Under the pieces are notes generated by a model. The model was not told where the DNA came from, ran no database searches, and saw nothing but the letters and a program-made list of their open reading frames with translations. The translations under genes were made by a program, and so were the position numbers. A stretch of DNA of 64,000 nucleotides. Source: Clavulina sp. PMI_390. Its lineage: Eukaryota; Basidiomycota; Agaricomycetes; Cantharellales; Hydnaceae. Positions 8,815 to 20,220 of this stretch are shown one piece after another. The stretch lies in assembly GCA_015039315.1 (NCBI GenBank), contig WIDE01000074.1, positions 62,931-126,930 of the forward strand. Direction: 5' to 3'. The first letter of the stretch is position 1, and each line of letters begins with the position of its first letter.

Positions 8815-11407
8815 TCAGTCAAGTTCGTCGATCCTGAAGAGGCAGAATAGGTTAGCGTGTGTGGCGGGGCCTCAAAGAGAAACTAACATACTCAAGCTGC
8901 TCGGACCGTCTGAAGAGGCTTTCGATCTCGCCAAGCAGATTACCGACCAAGCCGGACGCCGCACCACCCGCAGCTGACGACAGGAGAGATCCGCTCAGAC
9001 TGGTGGCAGAGAGAGGCGCGCGAGCCTCGAGCTCAGGCTCGCCGCGTCGGAACAGATTCTCAATATCTGTTAGCAGGCCGTCAACAGCGTTTTTTGCCCC
9101 GACGTTGGCAAGGCCGCCGAGTGCCTTGCCAGCTGCGTCGCCGAAAGAGAGTCGTTTGGCATGAAGCTCAGCAGGGCCCTCGATGGCATCGCGGCGGAAG
9201 AAGCTCTCGATCTCGCCTAGCAGGTTACCGACCAACCCAGATGCAGCGCCACCGGCAGCAGAAGAGAGGAGTGACCCGCTAAGGCTCGTGGAAGAGAGAG
9301 GAGAGCGAGCGGAAAGCTGAATAGATTGAGGCAGAATTTCACGCCATTAGAATTTTAGAAAATAGGAGCGGAATTCTGAATCGTGAGGCAGACTCACCTG
9401 ATCCTCAGTAGTGGACGGGGCTAGAGAACGAAAGACGAGGCTCGAAAGTGAGGCAATCTGCTCAGGAGTCAAATTTGCAACTGTCGAAGGCTGTGTCACC
9501 TGTGGAGTGGTCAAAAGCTATAAAAGGGGGTATTGAGAACCTATTGAATAACGATGGAAATATGAATTTGGGGAGAGAGAAACTCACTGGGTTAGGGAAA
9601 GGGAATGGGGCGCCAGTGTCGGTGACATCGCGCTTGCCCTGCAGCGTTCCAATCTTGCTCATCAAGGCAGTCTTGACGGTGGTTTTGTCAGATGCAGAGA
9701 GTGTCTGTGCCTGCCTGATGATGCTGGAAATAGAGCTGGTGTCGCGCTTGGCGTAAAGCTCCTCGTTAAGACCATCAGCGATATCGCGGCGGAATAAGCT
9801 TTCAATCTCGCCCAGCAGGTTGCCGACCAACCCAGATGCGGCGCCACCAGCAGCAGAAGAGAGGAGTGACCCGCTGAGGCTCGTGGACGAGAGAGGAGAG
9901 CGAGCGGAGAGCTGGAGGGATTGAGGCAAAAATTCCACCAAGGGCTGTTAGAATTTTAGCTAATATGAAATCGGAATGAAAACTCACATGATCCTCAGGA
10001 GTGGAGACTACAGAACGAAAGAAGAGGCTCGAAAGTGAGGCCATCTGCTCTGGAGTCAAGCTTGTCGCAGGCTGTGTCACCTGTGGAGTCAAAAGCTGGA
10101 GCGGGATTTATTGCGAATGTATTGGATATTGATGCAATCATGAAGTTCGAGAGAGAGAGAAACTCACTGGACTAATGCCATCGAATGGGAAGCCAGTGCC
10201 GGTGCCAGCGGAGGTGGAAGTGATATCACGCTTGCCCTGCAACGTTCCAATCTTGTTCATCAGGGCAGTCTTGATTGTGGCCTTGTCTGATGCGGAGAGG
10301 GTCTGTGCTTGCTTGATGATGCCGGTGATGGAGCTAGCATCGCGCTTGACGTAGAGATCCTCGTCATGGACGTCAGTGACCCCCCGGCGGAAGAGACTCT
10401 CGATCTCGCCAAGGAGGTTGCCAACGAGTCCAGACGCAGCACCGCCAGCCGCAGACGAAAGCAGCGAACCTCCAAGGCTGGTAGACGATAAGGGAGCACG
10501 GGCGGCAAGTGGAACACCCTCGCGGATCACAGGGATAATGGGAACACTGCCATCTGGGAAGATCAGGCCAACGTCACGCTTGAAGAAGCTCTCGATCTAG
10601 TAGCATATTAGGATAAGGGCTTGATGTCATGAAAGATGGAAGAGAGACGAACCTCGCTGAGCAAATTGCCAACCAGTCCGGACGCAGCACCACCGGCAGC
10701 AGATGAGACAAGTGACCCACCCAAACTGGTAGCCGAAAGGGGTGCACGAGCCTCGAGTTCAGCATCGTCACGTCGGAAGAGACTCTCGATCTCTCCGAGC
10801 AGGTTACCGACGAGGCCGGAGGCCGCGCCACCAGCGGCAGACGAGAGCAATGAGCCGCCAAGGCCCGTGGCAGAGAGAGGTGCACGGGCCTCCAACTCGG
10901 CGTCATCACGTCGGAACAGGTTCTCGATGTCGCTGAGCAAACCGCCAACAGCAGTCTTGGCGCCCTCGTTAGCTAGGCCACCAAGCGCCTTTCCGGCCGC
11001 GTCGCCGAAGGAAAGTCGCTTCGATGGGTTTTGGAGAGTGCTAATCTTGTTTACAAGAGCAGTCTTGACGGTAGCCTTGTCAGCAGCCGAAAGAGTCTGG
11101 GCCTGTTTGACAATGTTGGTGAGAGCACCAGTGGAGCGCTCATCGAGCCCACGCTTGAAGAAGCTCTCGATCTGCTCAGCGACGTGAAACGAATTCAGTT
11201 GCCCATTGTGTAAGAACCGTCATGGTAGTCAAAACTCACCTCGCTCAAAAGGTTTCCAACGGCGCCAGATGCCGCGCCACCAGCGGCGGAGGAGATGATT
11301 TGGGTGCCGAAGCTGGGCTCTTCCTCGGCAGGGGTAGAAGAGATTGGGGCAGCAAAGGCTGGAGCAGCGAGAAGGGCAATGAGAGCGACAGAGGTAGCAG
11401 CGCGCAT
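8815..11407 (-). CDS. Secreted Kex2-site repeat protein (candidate multi-peptide precursor)
   Basis: Eight exons on the minus strand: 11240-11407, 10653-11171, 10168-10596, 9988-10080, 9588-9911, 9398-9499, 8892-9316 and 8815-8833, about 692 aa; all introns but the last are phase 0. The start gives a clear signal peptide (MRAATSVALIALLAAPAFAA). The rest is built from four modules. A (seven copies) has the core SSAAGGAASGLVGNLLGE followed by IESLFRR or IESFFKR. B (three) has the core QAQTLSASDKATIKTALM and usually ends GKR or SKR. C (two) has LSFGDAAGKALGGLAN and ends IENLFRR. D (two, short exons) has VTQP...LTPEQ. About 15 KR/RR sites sit at module ends and I see no cysteine. This is the architecture of fungal Kex2-processed repeat proteins, whose peptides are cut in the Golgi and secreted. 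I know no named homologue, and the role (surface-active, signalling or membrane-active peptide) is open. Confidence 0.8.
8895..11310 (-). repeat. Seven-copy module A encoding a glycine-zipper peptide
   Basis: Copies lie at about 11150-11310 (split by intron 1), 10785-10910, 10575-10780 (split by an intron), 10375-10515, 9790-9911, 9190-9316 and 8895-9035. Each encodes roughly 40-45 residues: an acidic lead such as DDAELEAR, APLSATSLGGSLLSS, the Gly/Ala core AAGGAASGLVGNLLG, then EIESLF and a dibasic pair. Glycines fall in GxxxG spacing. Copies differ mainly in the lead (SATS, SSTS, SATG) and at a few codons, so the core is strongly conserved. Confidence 0.85.
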
Positions 11408-11722
11408 GATGAATGAGTTCGTTGAGAAAATGAGAAGAGGACGTGAAGGTGTAGAGAGGATTTCGTTAAAAGAGTTGAAGTGAAGCAAAGGTTCAGAGGC
11501 GACTGTCAAAGTGCACGCTGATGAAAAGAAGCTTGAAATAAACGACAAGCTACGAAGCAGAGGTCAGCCACAAGGAGGATGAAGGAGCAATTCCAAGCTA
11601 AAAGAGGCGACTTACTGCAACCAGTGCACAAGTGTCTCGAAGAAGAACGAAGAGAGCTAGAGAAGGGGAGCTGACTGGGTGAAGTGAGGAAACAGAGACG
11701 CGTCTGCTCGTGATTTTATAGG
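11408..11722 (-). promoter_or_regulatory. Promoter, TATA box and probable 5'UTR intron of the repeat-protein gene
   Basis: Read on the minus strand, TATAAAATCA lies at about 11711-11720. About 100 bp downstream there is a donor GTAAGT (starting at 11615) and an AG acceptor at 11550-11551, giving a 66-bp intron before the coding start at 11407. The leader between is free of upstream ATGs in a strong context as far as I can see. A TATA box with a leader intron suggests strong, regulated expression; this is inference. Confidence 0.45.
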
Positions 11723-13341
11723 CTCTGAACTAAGTCATTCTCTCGGGTACCATAAGTAAGGAGCCGTCCAATGATGGTATTCAGGTAGCATGCATCACTT
11801 CGCCGCAGTTGAGTGGTTTCCGGAGAAATACCATCGCCCTCTATACCAGTGCCTTGGCGTGTGGGCGGATCAAGCGTACAAACAACCATACACAACCATA
11901 TTTTCTTTGGATGGATTCGGACAGAATAAACATCATCACGCGTCAACCATCACCGTTGTCCTACCTCCACCCATCAACTGTCCCTGACGATCCTTGCTCT
12001 TGGCATATGACTCCATAATTAGGTTGCATAGCCTGCACCATTATCCTCTATGAAGGTCAACCTCGTCTCAATCACTGCACATTGCTTGCAACCTGCGTGA
12101 TGGGAATGTGGAAACCACAGTATCAATACCCTCAGATTATAGCGAACCGTACCACCTTGTGGGGCCATCGGATACTCTATTGCTGTGGCTCCGGTCTATA
12201 TCTAAAACAGAAGCACCTGCATGAGTGCGAGTCAGACATCGGATATGCTGCGGCCTCGTTGCTGTATAGCTCCATCCAACACTGTAGGCACCATTTGCGG
12301 CGATAGATCAACCGTTCCCTTACCTTCCCTAGATTCCGGGCACCCAAGGTGTGGAAGAGCACATGCTCATAACTGTCTCTGAACTTCTTTATATATCTTC
12401 ACTGCTTCGGCTAGACCACCCAAAGTAGGAATTTTTTTGGTCCCTAACCTCTTTCACTATCATCATTTCTATGAGATATACTGTATACTGTGCCTTTTCG
12501 GGAATGGCTGCTCCGTCTGCGATCTGAAGGGAAACTCATTGAACTCTCACGAAACACACCATTCCCTGCCCAAAATCGTCTCATATAAAGAAAAAAAGCA
12601 ATCAATAAAAAAGAACCGAGTCTATCACGCATACGTCATCCCGGGATGTAGGGAGCCTGGGGTCTAGATCACTCTCGACTACCCCGTTGCACCTATTGTG
12701 CATTATCTCATTCCCACCTACCCCTCCGTACCCGAGCTCGATTCACAATGGGATTGCGACGATTCACTCACGAAAGAAAGTGAAGTCTTTCACCAAATTT
12801 CTCATCAATCCCTCCCCAACCTTATCCCAGCGAGAGCTCAGGTCGCTCTCAACACTATGCGTGTGTTTAGCAGACACGCATCACAGCCTTCCAGCACTCG
12901 TCCACGCTTGATGAGCTGACTTGGCTTCATCCGGCGGGCAGGGATCGTACCATATTCTTGGCTTTCGGCCAAGGGTCAGGGGGTATGAGTCATGTGCTGA
13001 TAGGCGCCCCGTTTAGTCCCCAGTCAATGGGGTAATACTCCTCTCGGAAACTGAAGACTCCCTCCTTCTCTCCTCGCGACCTAGACAGAGGTCACGCCTC
13101 GATATCACAGCCTATACCTCACGATGTTAGTGCTCCAAACAGTGAGGGCCCAGTCATTGGAGTGGAACTAGAGGAACAGCCAGCTTACACGTATTCCCCA
13201 GCGAATAAAGTCTAGGGGATGAACCATCAGTGTGGTTTAAGTTGCCAATATGCCTTTGAAGTTCACGTTCTCCGTCTTTCTCTGACGCTCCTCGCTATGC
13301 AAGGTATCCAAACGACGATAGAGAAGGCACCCAAAAATCGA
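11723..13341. other. Intergenic, about 1.6 kb, nothing recognised
   Basis: The longest featureless gap on the left side. Reading frames are all under 80 codons, without splice-linked family resemblance. No tRNA, transposon end or long repeat was seen. It includes the upstream regulatory region of the secreted repeat protein and the 3' side of the F-box gene that ends at 13342. Confidence 0.4.
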
Positions 13342-15247
13342 TTAATCAAACTTCAACAAAGTAAATGACGCATAGCTTCCTGAAGCGGTCGGCAGAGCAT
13401 CTGAAACAGCTTGAGAGCCCGACCAGTGGATTGGCCTATAAAGCCATGTCCCAGAACGAGGGCAGAATCCCATGCATGCTGACCAGCCAGAAAATGGGCT
13501 GTAGTTGTCGTAGGTGCGGGTGGGAAATTGTATTGCCACGGATTCCTCGTCGCTCTGATAGGCTTGTTGATATCCTATCACGTACCAGCTACCTTCACCA
13601 ACAAGTGAACTTGAAAGTAGAGGCTCCTGTGGCTCCAATACAGGGCTACCGCCAGAGGCGAGCGAGGAAGACCGTACTCTCGCCCGTTCTTGACCACTCT
13701 GGAAGCGGAACAACTTCTTGGTCGCTACAACCAAACGGCGCAATGGTTTCTTTGCAACAGGCCTGACACGCACACCTTCTTCCTCTAGTTGAGACGGCGA
13801 GTCCCAAAGGCATGTACGAGTATGCCAATCAACAATGTACGGAGACCTTTGGACCGCGCCAATCGCGAACGAGGAGACCTTGTACGGAGCTGTGATTGAA
13901 AACATAAGGCTCTCCCAGGCTCTAGGTGGTGGTGAACACCATAAATCGCGATCTATGAAGAATTTGGTCTCTTCCGCACCATGAAGCCTTGATTCTGAAA
14001 TCCAGCCCGGGGGAGTCTTTCCTCCAGGTGTCCAGTAAACCTTTGAGACAGCACAGTCTGAAGGGGGGTGCAGAATCTGCGGCTTAGCAGAAAGATCAAG
14101 GGCTACATCTCCCTGTTCAGAAGTGCCCGTCGCGGCTTCCATGAGAAATGAAGTAATCGTAAAAGACAATTCCTCATCTCCGTCTCGCGGTACTTTGGTT
14201 TCCTCGGTGGCAGTTTCGACGTCCATAAGTGCGACTGCTCCCCAGGGCGCCAGGAGAGCGCATCTTTCCCTAGCCTTGATCCGCCATATGCGGTCTGTTT
14301 TCCAGTTCCAGATGGAGTCGAAAGTCCGATTATGATGGCCGTTTCGAATTATTACCCAGTCCCCAATCACCGCTCGCACCATTAGGCTGGAAGACCACTT
14401 CTTCCTCACGAAGAGACTAAGTTGCGGGGGATGATGCAGAGGGGCGGAGAGTTGGATGATAGATATAGCCTCATCCTCCCTGTCGTCCGCCTCGTTGCAT
14501 CAGCAGGGTTTAAGGTGCGGAAATCCTCCCACAAAATGAATAGAGCTCGCCCATGAATGCCCGAAATGAGGGCAAAAGGAAAAGATCCATCTTGAAGACT
14601 GTAGCCTGGCGAATATCTGAGCGAGGAATGCCCCAGCGGTCTAGTCTGAGGGAGCAACAAGATGGCGGCTGGCGGCCGGGTGCCGTCCTGCCTGTGCGGT
14701 AGGTACAGGTCCCAGCAGCATATCAGAATAGCAGGACCTGAGGAACCTTGTATCAGGCCTAAAATATACCGGCCACCTGGAACAAGCTGTGTCGAACGAA
14801 TTTTTTCGAGGGGGAAATCGGAATATTGAGGTCCATTAGGTATTGAAAGATGGACATCGATACGGCGACACATAATCTCGCAAGATTGACGCATAGCTTT
14901 GAAGAGCCGTTCTTTCCGTGTCGCGTACAGAAGAAGCTGTGACGCAGTCATTTCGTAGAGGGGTAGAGCGCTCTCAGCAATGAGCTCATTGTAAAGCTGT
15001 TTCCGAATGATTGAGCGCCATAAAACCCTATTGTCCGTCAAGAATGCATGTAGAGTTTTGCATGCCTAAATCTCATGTAAGTTCTAGACTTCGGGAGCCT
15101 GATTCACATAATACTCTGGACACTCACCCGAGAGAGATTTATCAGCGAAGTGATATCTACACTCCCAATCACCGTGGCCAATTGGAAGAAGACTTCAAGA
15201 GGAAGCGTTTCAAGAGATGGCTTCGGAAGCTCCATGTGATCGGACAT
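13342..15247 (-). CDS. F-box protein, tandem paralogue 1
   Basis: Three exons: 15128-15247, 14551-15065 and 13342-14479, giving 590 aa. Exon 1 is 40 codons and carries the F-box start (LETLPLEVFFQLATVIGSVD...LINLSR), continued by ACKTLHAFLTDNRVLWRSII in exon 2. F-box proteins normally dock substrates to an SCF ubiquitin ligase through Skp1. The remaining ~500 residues are rich in beta strand and conserved in the two paralogues (GDWVIIRNG, WNWKTDRI, EETKFFIDRDLW, GFCPRSGTWL) and may form a propeller-like substrate domain. The second intron (14480-14550) needs a GC donor (GG|GCGAGC) where both paralogues have GT. Without splicing, the frame stops soon after. Expression of a full protein therefore depends on GC-AG splicing. 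Confidence 0.75.
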
Positions 15248-15912
15248 CACTGCGTTTTCTAGTCCAGCATAGGAGCGAAAGAGGTTGAAAAGACACCAGA
15301 CACGGACGTTGTGGCTGTGAGATTGCACAGGTTTGGAATAAATTCTTTTGTCTCAACGATCGTAGCAGCTGAATCGGACCGCTGGAAGAGCCAATACTAC
15401 TGCATTGGGAAGGGAAATGATGATGTATTTATAGCCATGAGCTGAGGGACAGAAGCACTGACGTTGAGAGGTCGGCCTGGAAGCAAAGTAGGCAACGTAT
15501 AAACAGTGTCCATTAAGGGTGGATTGGGTGTGGAGTAGACAGCAGTGCTGAGGCTAGCTTGTCAAGAGTAACTAGCTATACATCCAATGCTATCTGACAC
15601 ATCTAGTACAACGATGTGGACGCTCTGTTGGATACCCTAAAACGCCCGGTGTGACACCACTATACTCCATGTATGAACCCGTTGCTAAGTCAGAAGATCT
15701 TTGGAGGGAATAAATCCATGTCCCACAGACGAAGTATTCCAAGTTGGAAGCATCGGTCGGGCGCTTTTGTTGGGTGAAGGTTGATGACGTCCATTTTGGC
15801 CCTTGTGAACGCAAGGCAAGAGGTACGTACAAAGTTGGGGAGGGATGGTTGATTACTACGAGAAGAAACCGTGAAGATTATGGAGAATTACTTACAGAGC
15901 TCCACAAACCAG
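15248..15912. other. Spacer between F-box paralogues 1 and 2
   Basis: About 665 bp containing the promoter of paralogue 1 (read leftwards) and the 3' end of paralogue 2. A short minus-strand frame at 15590-15832 has no recognisable homology. No repeats seen. Confidence 0.4.
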
Positions 15913-17827
15913 TTAATCAAACTTCAGCAATACCAGCGATGTGTACTCCTGTGAGCTAATTGGTAGAGGTCCCACTTGAAAGGCTGAGTATGGTGGCCAA
16001 AAGAGCCACGTCCCAGATCGAGGACAGAAACCTCTGAATGGCCCCCATTTGAAGTCGGGGCTGTCATAGCTGCGGGAAGGGAATTTTATAATTGGGGGCT
16101 CCACATAGCCCTGAAAGCCCCCATAGAATCCGGCCACGGACCAGCTACCTCGACCAACAAGCGAACTTGATATCAGAGGCTCCTTTACATCCAGCATTGG
16201 GGCTTCTTCCGAAGCAAGAGACGATGAGGGGGTCTCCTGCGAGCGGGCTTGCACATTGAGGGGACGAACAATATTTTTCGTTGCCGAAAGCAATTGATGT
16301 GCTATATTTCTGATACCACGTTCGGCTGGAGTGCTGTTAGATGCTAATGAAAGCGGAGGATTCCAGAAGCATGTACCAGTAAACCAATCAACAGCTTCAA
16401 CTGAAGATGAGGGCTTGCTCGATGTAAAGGAGGATGATGTGACCTCAAAGGAAGTATTGGTTGAGAAGACACGACCCTCCCATGCTCTCATTGCTCTGGG
16501 CGGTGATGAACCCCACCTGTTGCATTCTATGAAGAATTTAGTTTCTTCTGCTCTATAGAGCGTTGATTGTGAAATGCAGACAGGAGAGATGTCCCTGTTT
16601 TGTTGTGTCCAGTAAATGCCGGAGACAGCAAGTCCGGTAATCGGACGTATAGTCTGCTGGAGAACAAGCGGCTCCCGGACCAAAAAATTGTTTTCTAACG
16701 GGACCACGTTTTCGAGGGAATGAGGGCGGTCGACACGGAATGAGGTGATCGTGAGGGCTATGGAGGCATTGTCGTCAATCCGCCCTTCTAATCGCTCGCC
16801 AGCTTCTGTATCGATGGTTGCGGCCATACCGTCAGCGGTTACCAGAGAACGCCCTGGGGCTGAAGACAGCTGCTCTACGCGATCGGTCTTCCAGTGCCAG
16901 ACATAATCGCCGTGCCATTCGTGACCAGAATAATCTTGAACCATCACCCAGTCCCCAACCAAAGAATGCAGCGTGATGCCTCTTGGCCATTGCCTTTTTA
17001 CACAAAAAGTAAGTCGCGGAGCGTCCGGCGACGAGGTAATCAGCTGAACAATAGATATTTCAACGTGATCACTATATTAGAGGTCTTATCAGCACGGATG
17101 AAAGAGGGAAAGGGTGGTGTCATGACGTAGTGCGCTTACTTCATGGATGCCTCAAGGGCAAAGGCAAGAGATCCGTCTTGGATACTGCGCCCTGGTGCAT
17201 ATGTAATGATGGGATGCTTGAAACTATCATTATGAGGAAGCGACATGGTGTTGACTGGGGACCGAGTACCACGCTGGGTAGGAGGTATGTAGAGGTCCCA
17301 ACAGCTGATTAGAACGTCAGAAGCGCCGCTGAATAAGCCCACAACATATCTTCCCCCTGGAACAAGTTGTGGCGCGCGGACACGAGTCACGGGCCAGTCG
17401 GCGTATTCGGGGTCGGTGGGGAAGGAAAGATGGACGTCGATCCGACGACATGCTATAGCACGAGATAGGCGCATGAGACTAAAGAGCCTAAATTTGCGCG
17501 TTGCGCATAAAGTAAGCTGCCGAGTGCTCATCTCTGACAGAGGCAGCGAGTTATCAGGAATTAGCTCATTGTAAAGCAGTTTTTGTACGATCAAGCGCCA
17601 CAAGGATCTATTCGCCATGACAGATGCATTCAAGGGTTTGCAAGTCTAACTGTTATCATTAATAAGGCGCATAAGAGACATTCTGCGATGACACTTGGAG
17701 TACAGACCCAGGATAGCTTGATGAGTGAAGTAACGCTGGTATCTCCAATAACAATCAGGATGCTGAAGAAAACGTCAAGGGGTAGGTTCAAAAGGGAAGG
17801 TTTCATGGATCCTCCATCGTTGTGCAT
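15913..17827 (-). CDS. F-box protein, tandem paralogue 2
   Basis: Three exons: 17708-17827 (40 codons), 17140-17645 (506 nt) and 15913-17071, giving 594 aa. The F-box reads LLNLPLDVFFSILIVIGD...LIKLSW, joined to TCKPLNASVMANRSLWRLIV. Downstream motifs match the paralogues: LVPGGRYVVGLFSG, CWDLYIPP, VGDWVMVQDYSGHEW, WHWKTDRVEQL, EETKFFIECNRW, GFCPRSGTWLFWPP and the C-terminus LVLLKFD. All donors are GT. Exon 1 length and intron phases are identical to its neighbours, which shows tandem duplication. Likely substrate adaptor of an SCF complex; substrate unknown. An upstream in-frame Met at 17956 exists, but the conserved 40-codon exon favours this start. Confidence 0.8.
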
Positions 17828-18345
17828 TGGAGAGTGTCTGATACAGAAGGTTGAGCCTGGAGTCGGGTAGATGCTGTAGCCGTGGGAAGGACGGGAGAAA
17901 TTTACCCATCTCCCAGCTAGATAGGCACTGGCGAACGCCGCACTCAAAGAGGCCACGAGAGCACTCCCGAGCTGAAGTTATATAAGCGGGAGGCTAACAA
18001 GTGCACCGGCGAACCTTTCTACCAAGCGTGGCTCAAACCTACAACCAGCAGCGTCGGCAAATGCCTTAGGTCATTTATTTAGCCAAGCTTGCAATTCCAT
18101 TTGGAACTGAGGCCTCGCTAGTGACCCATCGAGGAAACCGAGGGTCAGGGGTACCACGGAATCAAGTACATGTATGAATTTTTAAGCTTACACTGTCACT
18201 GAAGCGATATTACGGTAGAAATGGGCTCATTAGATGGCCGCTAGTGAAGAATGTCTTGTCCTTGCAGTTAGGGAGTGATAAGGATGATAGATTAATGCTA
18301 TGGATGGAGAGCATCGGGCATTACTTACGGAGCACCCGAAACCTA
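17828..18345. other. Spacer between F-box paralogues 2 and 3
   Basis: About 520 bp, no gene or repeat recognised. It holds the paralogue 2 promoter and the paralogue 3 terminator region. Confidence 0.4.
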
Positions 18346-20220
18346 CTAATCATATTTCAACAATACCAAGGTTGAATACTTGCTTGAGCCAGCTGCCAAA
18401 GGGCCAGCCGAGGAGGGTGGCCAAAAAAGCCACGTCCCGGAACGAGGGCAGAATCCTTTGCATGCCGCCCTTTTGAAGTCGAGGTTATCGTAGCTGCGAG
18501 AGGGAAACGAAATCTTCGGAGAGTCGGCGTGGCCTTTAAAAGCTTCTTGGGATCCAGTCGCAGACCAGCGACCTTGACCAACGAGCGAGCTCGATTGGAG
18601 AGGCTCTTGAACCTCCAACATGGGGGTGCTTTCCGACACAAGCGAAAACGGGGGAGTTCCTTGTTCCCGGGGGCGCGCCAACGGTCGAACAATATTTTTT
18701 GCCGCTGAAAGCAACTGGCGTCCTGCGGCTTTTACCACACTCGGGTTACTTGCTAATGAGCGCGGGGAATCCCAGGAGCATGTGCCAGTGAACCAATCAA
18801 CAATATCGTCCGAGTTTGGGGGTAGGTTGGTCATGACGGTGGAGTTGACCTCAAATGGAGTTCTAATACCGAATATACGCCCCTCCCATGCTCTGGGACG
18901 GGGCGAGATAAAAAGATCACGCTCTATGAAGAATTTTGTCTCTTCGGCCGTGTGGGACATCAGGCGTGAAATCCAGCCAGGATCAGAATCTCTTTCTTTT
19001 TGTTTTGCCCAGTAAATTTTCGAGACTGCAATGTTGGGAGTTGGGCGAAGGTCTTGGTCTTGTTGTAAAGGAAGAGGGTCTTGATTCGCATTATCATTTC
19101 TCCGTAAGACTACCGCTTCCAGCGAAGCGTTGGTATCCATACGGAAGGAAGTCACTGCAAAAGCTAAGGCGTCATGACTGTTTTCCGGTCCCTTTCCTTG
19201 CACAGCCGTTGCTATGTCCATGATTGCAACAGCACCGCGGGGAGTCACTAGTGAACAGCCTGGCGCTGACGCCAGCCGCTCCACACGATCTAATTTCCAG
19301 TTCCAGAGCAAATCACCTTCCCCGGCGTGTAGATCTGCATTATTCAGGACTATAGCCCAGTCCCCTACCAATGAACGCAGGGAGAGACTAGTGGACCATT
19401 CGCGTTTTACGGAGAGAGCGAGTTGCGGAGCATTTGCATCTGAGGTGATGAGCTGAATGATAGATATTTCTACACCATGGCTGTAGGCAAAGTCCCGTCA
19501 GAACGATGAGAATATAGGTCCTCTCTGCACTCACTTTGTGGACACTTCGAGGGAAAGAGGGAAAGATCCATCCACGAGATTGCACCCAGGCGCATATGTG
19601 ATGATGGGACGCTCCAATGTGACGGCTCCCGGAAGCAACAAGGTAGTTGCTGGCAGCCTGGTGCCATGTTGAGTCGGAGCAATGTAGAGGTCCCAGCAGC
19701 AGATGAGAAACGTAGAGGGGCCTTTAAACAGGCCAAGAACATATCGGCCCCCAGGAACAAGCCGCGGTGAGCGCATTTGATTCGCCAAGAAGTCAGAATA
19801 CTCGGATTCATCCGGCAAGGAAAGATGGACGTCAGTGCGACGACATGCTATATCGTGAGGTCCGCACATGGCACTGAACAGCCGATGCTTCCGTGTCGTG
19901 CAAGAGAATAGCTGGGAAGCGCTCATATCGGAGAGAGGGAGCGAGCTTTCAGGAATCAGCTCATTGTACAGCTGCTTCTGCACGATCGAGCGCCATAGGG
20001 TTCTATTTGTCATTATGAAGGTGTGCAATGTTGTACATGTCTGAGGAGGCTCATAATGAGGGTCCCGTAATCTCCCTTGAGCGATGCATCGGGTCCTTAC
20101 CCAAGATATTCTGATGAGCCCGATGATGTTTGCATCTCCAACGACCACCGCTATGTTCAAGAAGACGTCAAGAGGAAGTGTAAGAAGAGAGGTCCTGGTG
20201 GATGGTTTGGTATCGGACAT
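18346..20220 (-). CDS. F-box protein, tandem paralogue 3
   Basis: Three exons: 20101-20220 (40 codons), 19535-20040 (506 nt) and 18346-19480, giving 586 aa. The F-box is LLTLPLDVFLNIAVVVGD...LIRISW, joined to TCTTLHTFIMTNRTLWRSIV. The first intron (20041-20100, 60 bp) has no in-frame stop, so the frame stays open if it is retained; the alignment with the paralogues shows it is normally removed. Conserved blocks are LVPGGRYVLGLFKG, CWDLYIAP, LVGDWAIVLNN, WNWKLDRVERL, EETKFFIERDLF, GFCPRSGTWLFWPP and LVLLKYD. Predicted SCF adaptor with a lineage-specific C-terminal domain. Confidence 0.8.

Noticed and set aside
9094..11187. Plus-strand open frames opposite the repeat-protein gene
   Set aside because: They are mirror frames of the GC-rich repeats; the minus strand has the signal peptide, phase-0 splicing and module structure.
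8815..11407. RiPP (dikaritin/ustiloxin-type) gene cluster
   Set aside because: The Kex2-site repeat precursor would fit, but no UstYa-like (DUF3328) oxidase or other tailoring enzyme lies nearby, and the modules lack a short Tyr-containing core. It remains a plain peptide precursor candidate.
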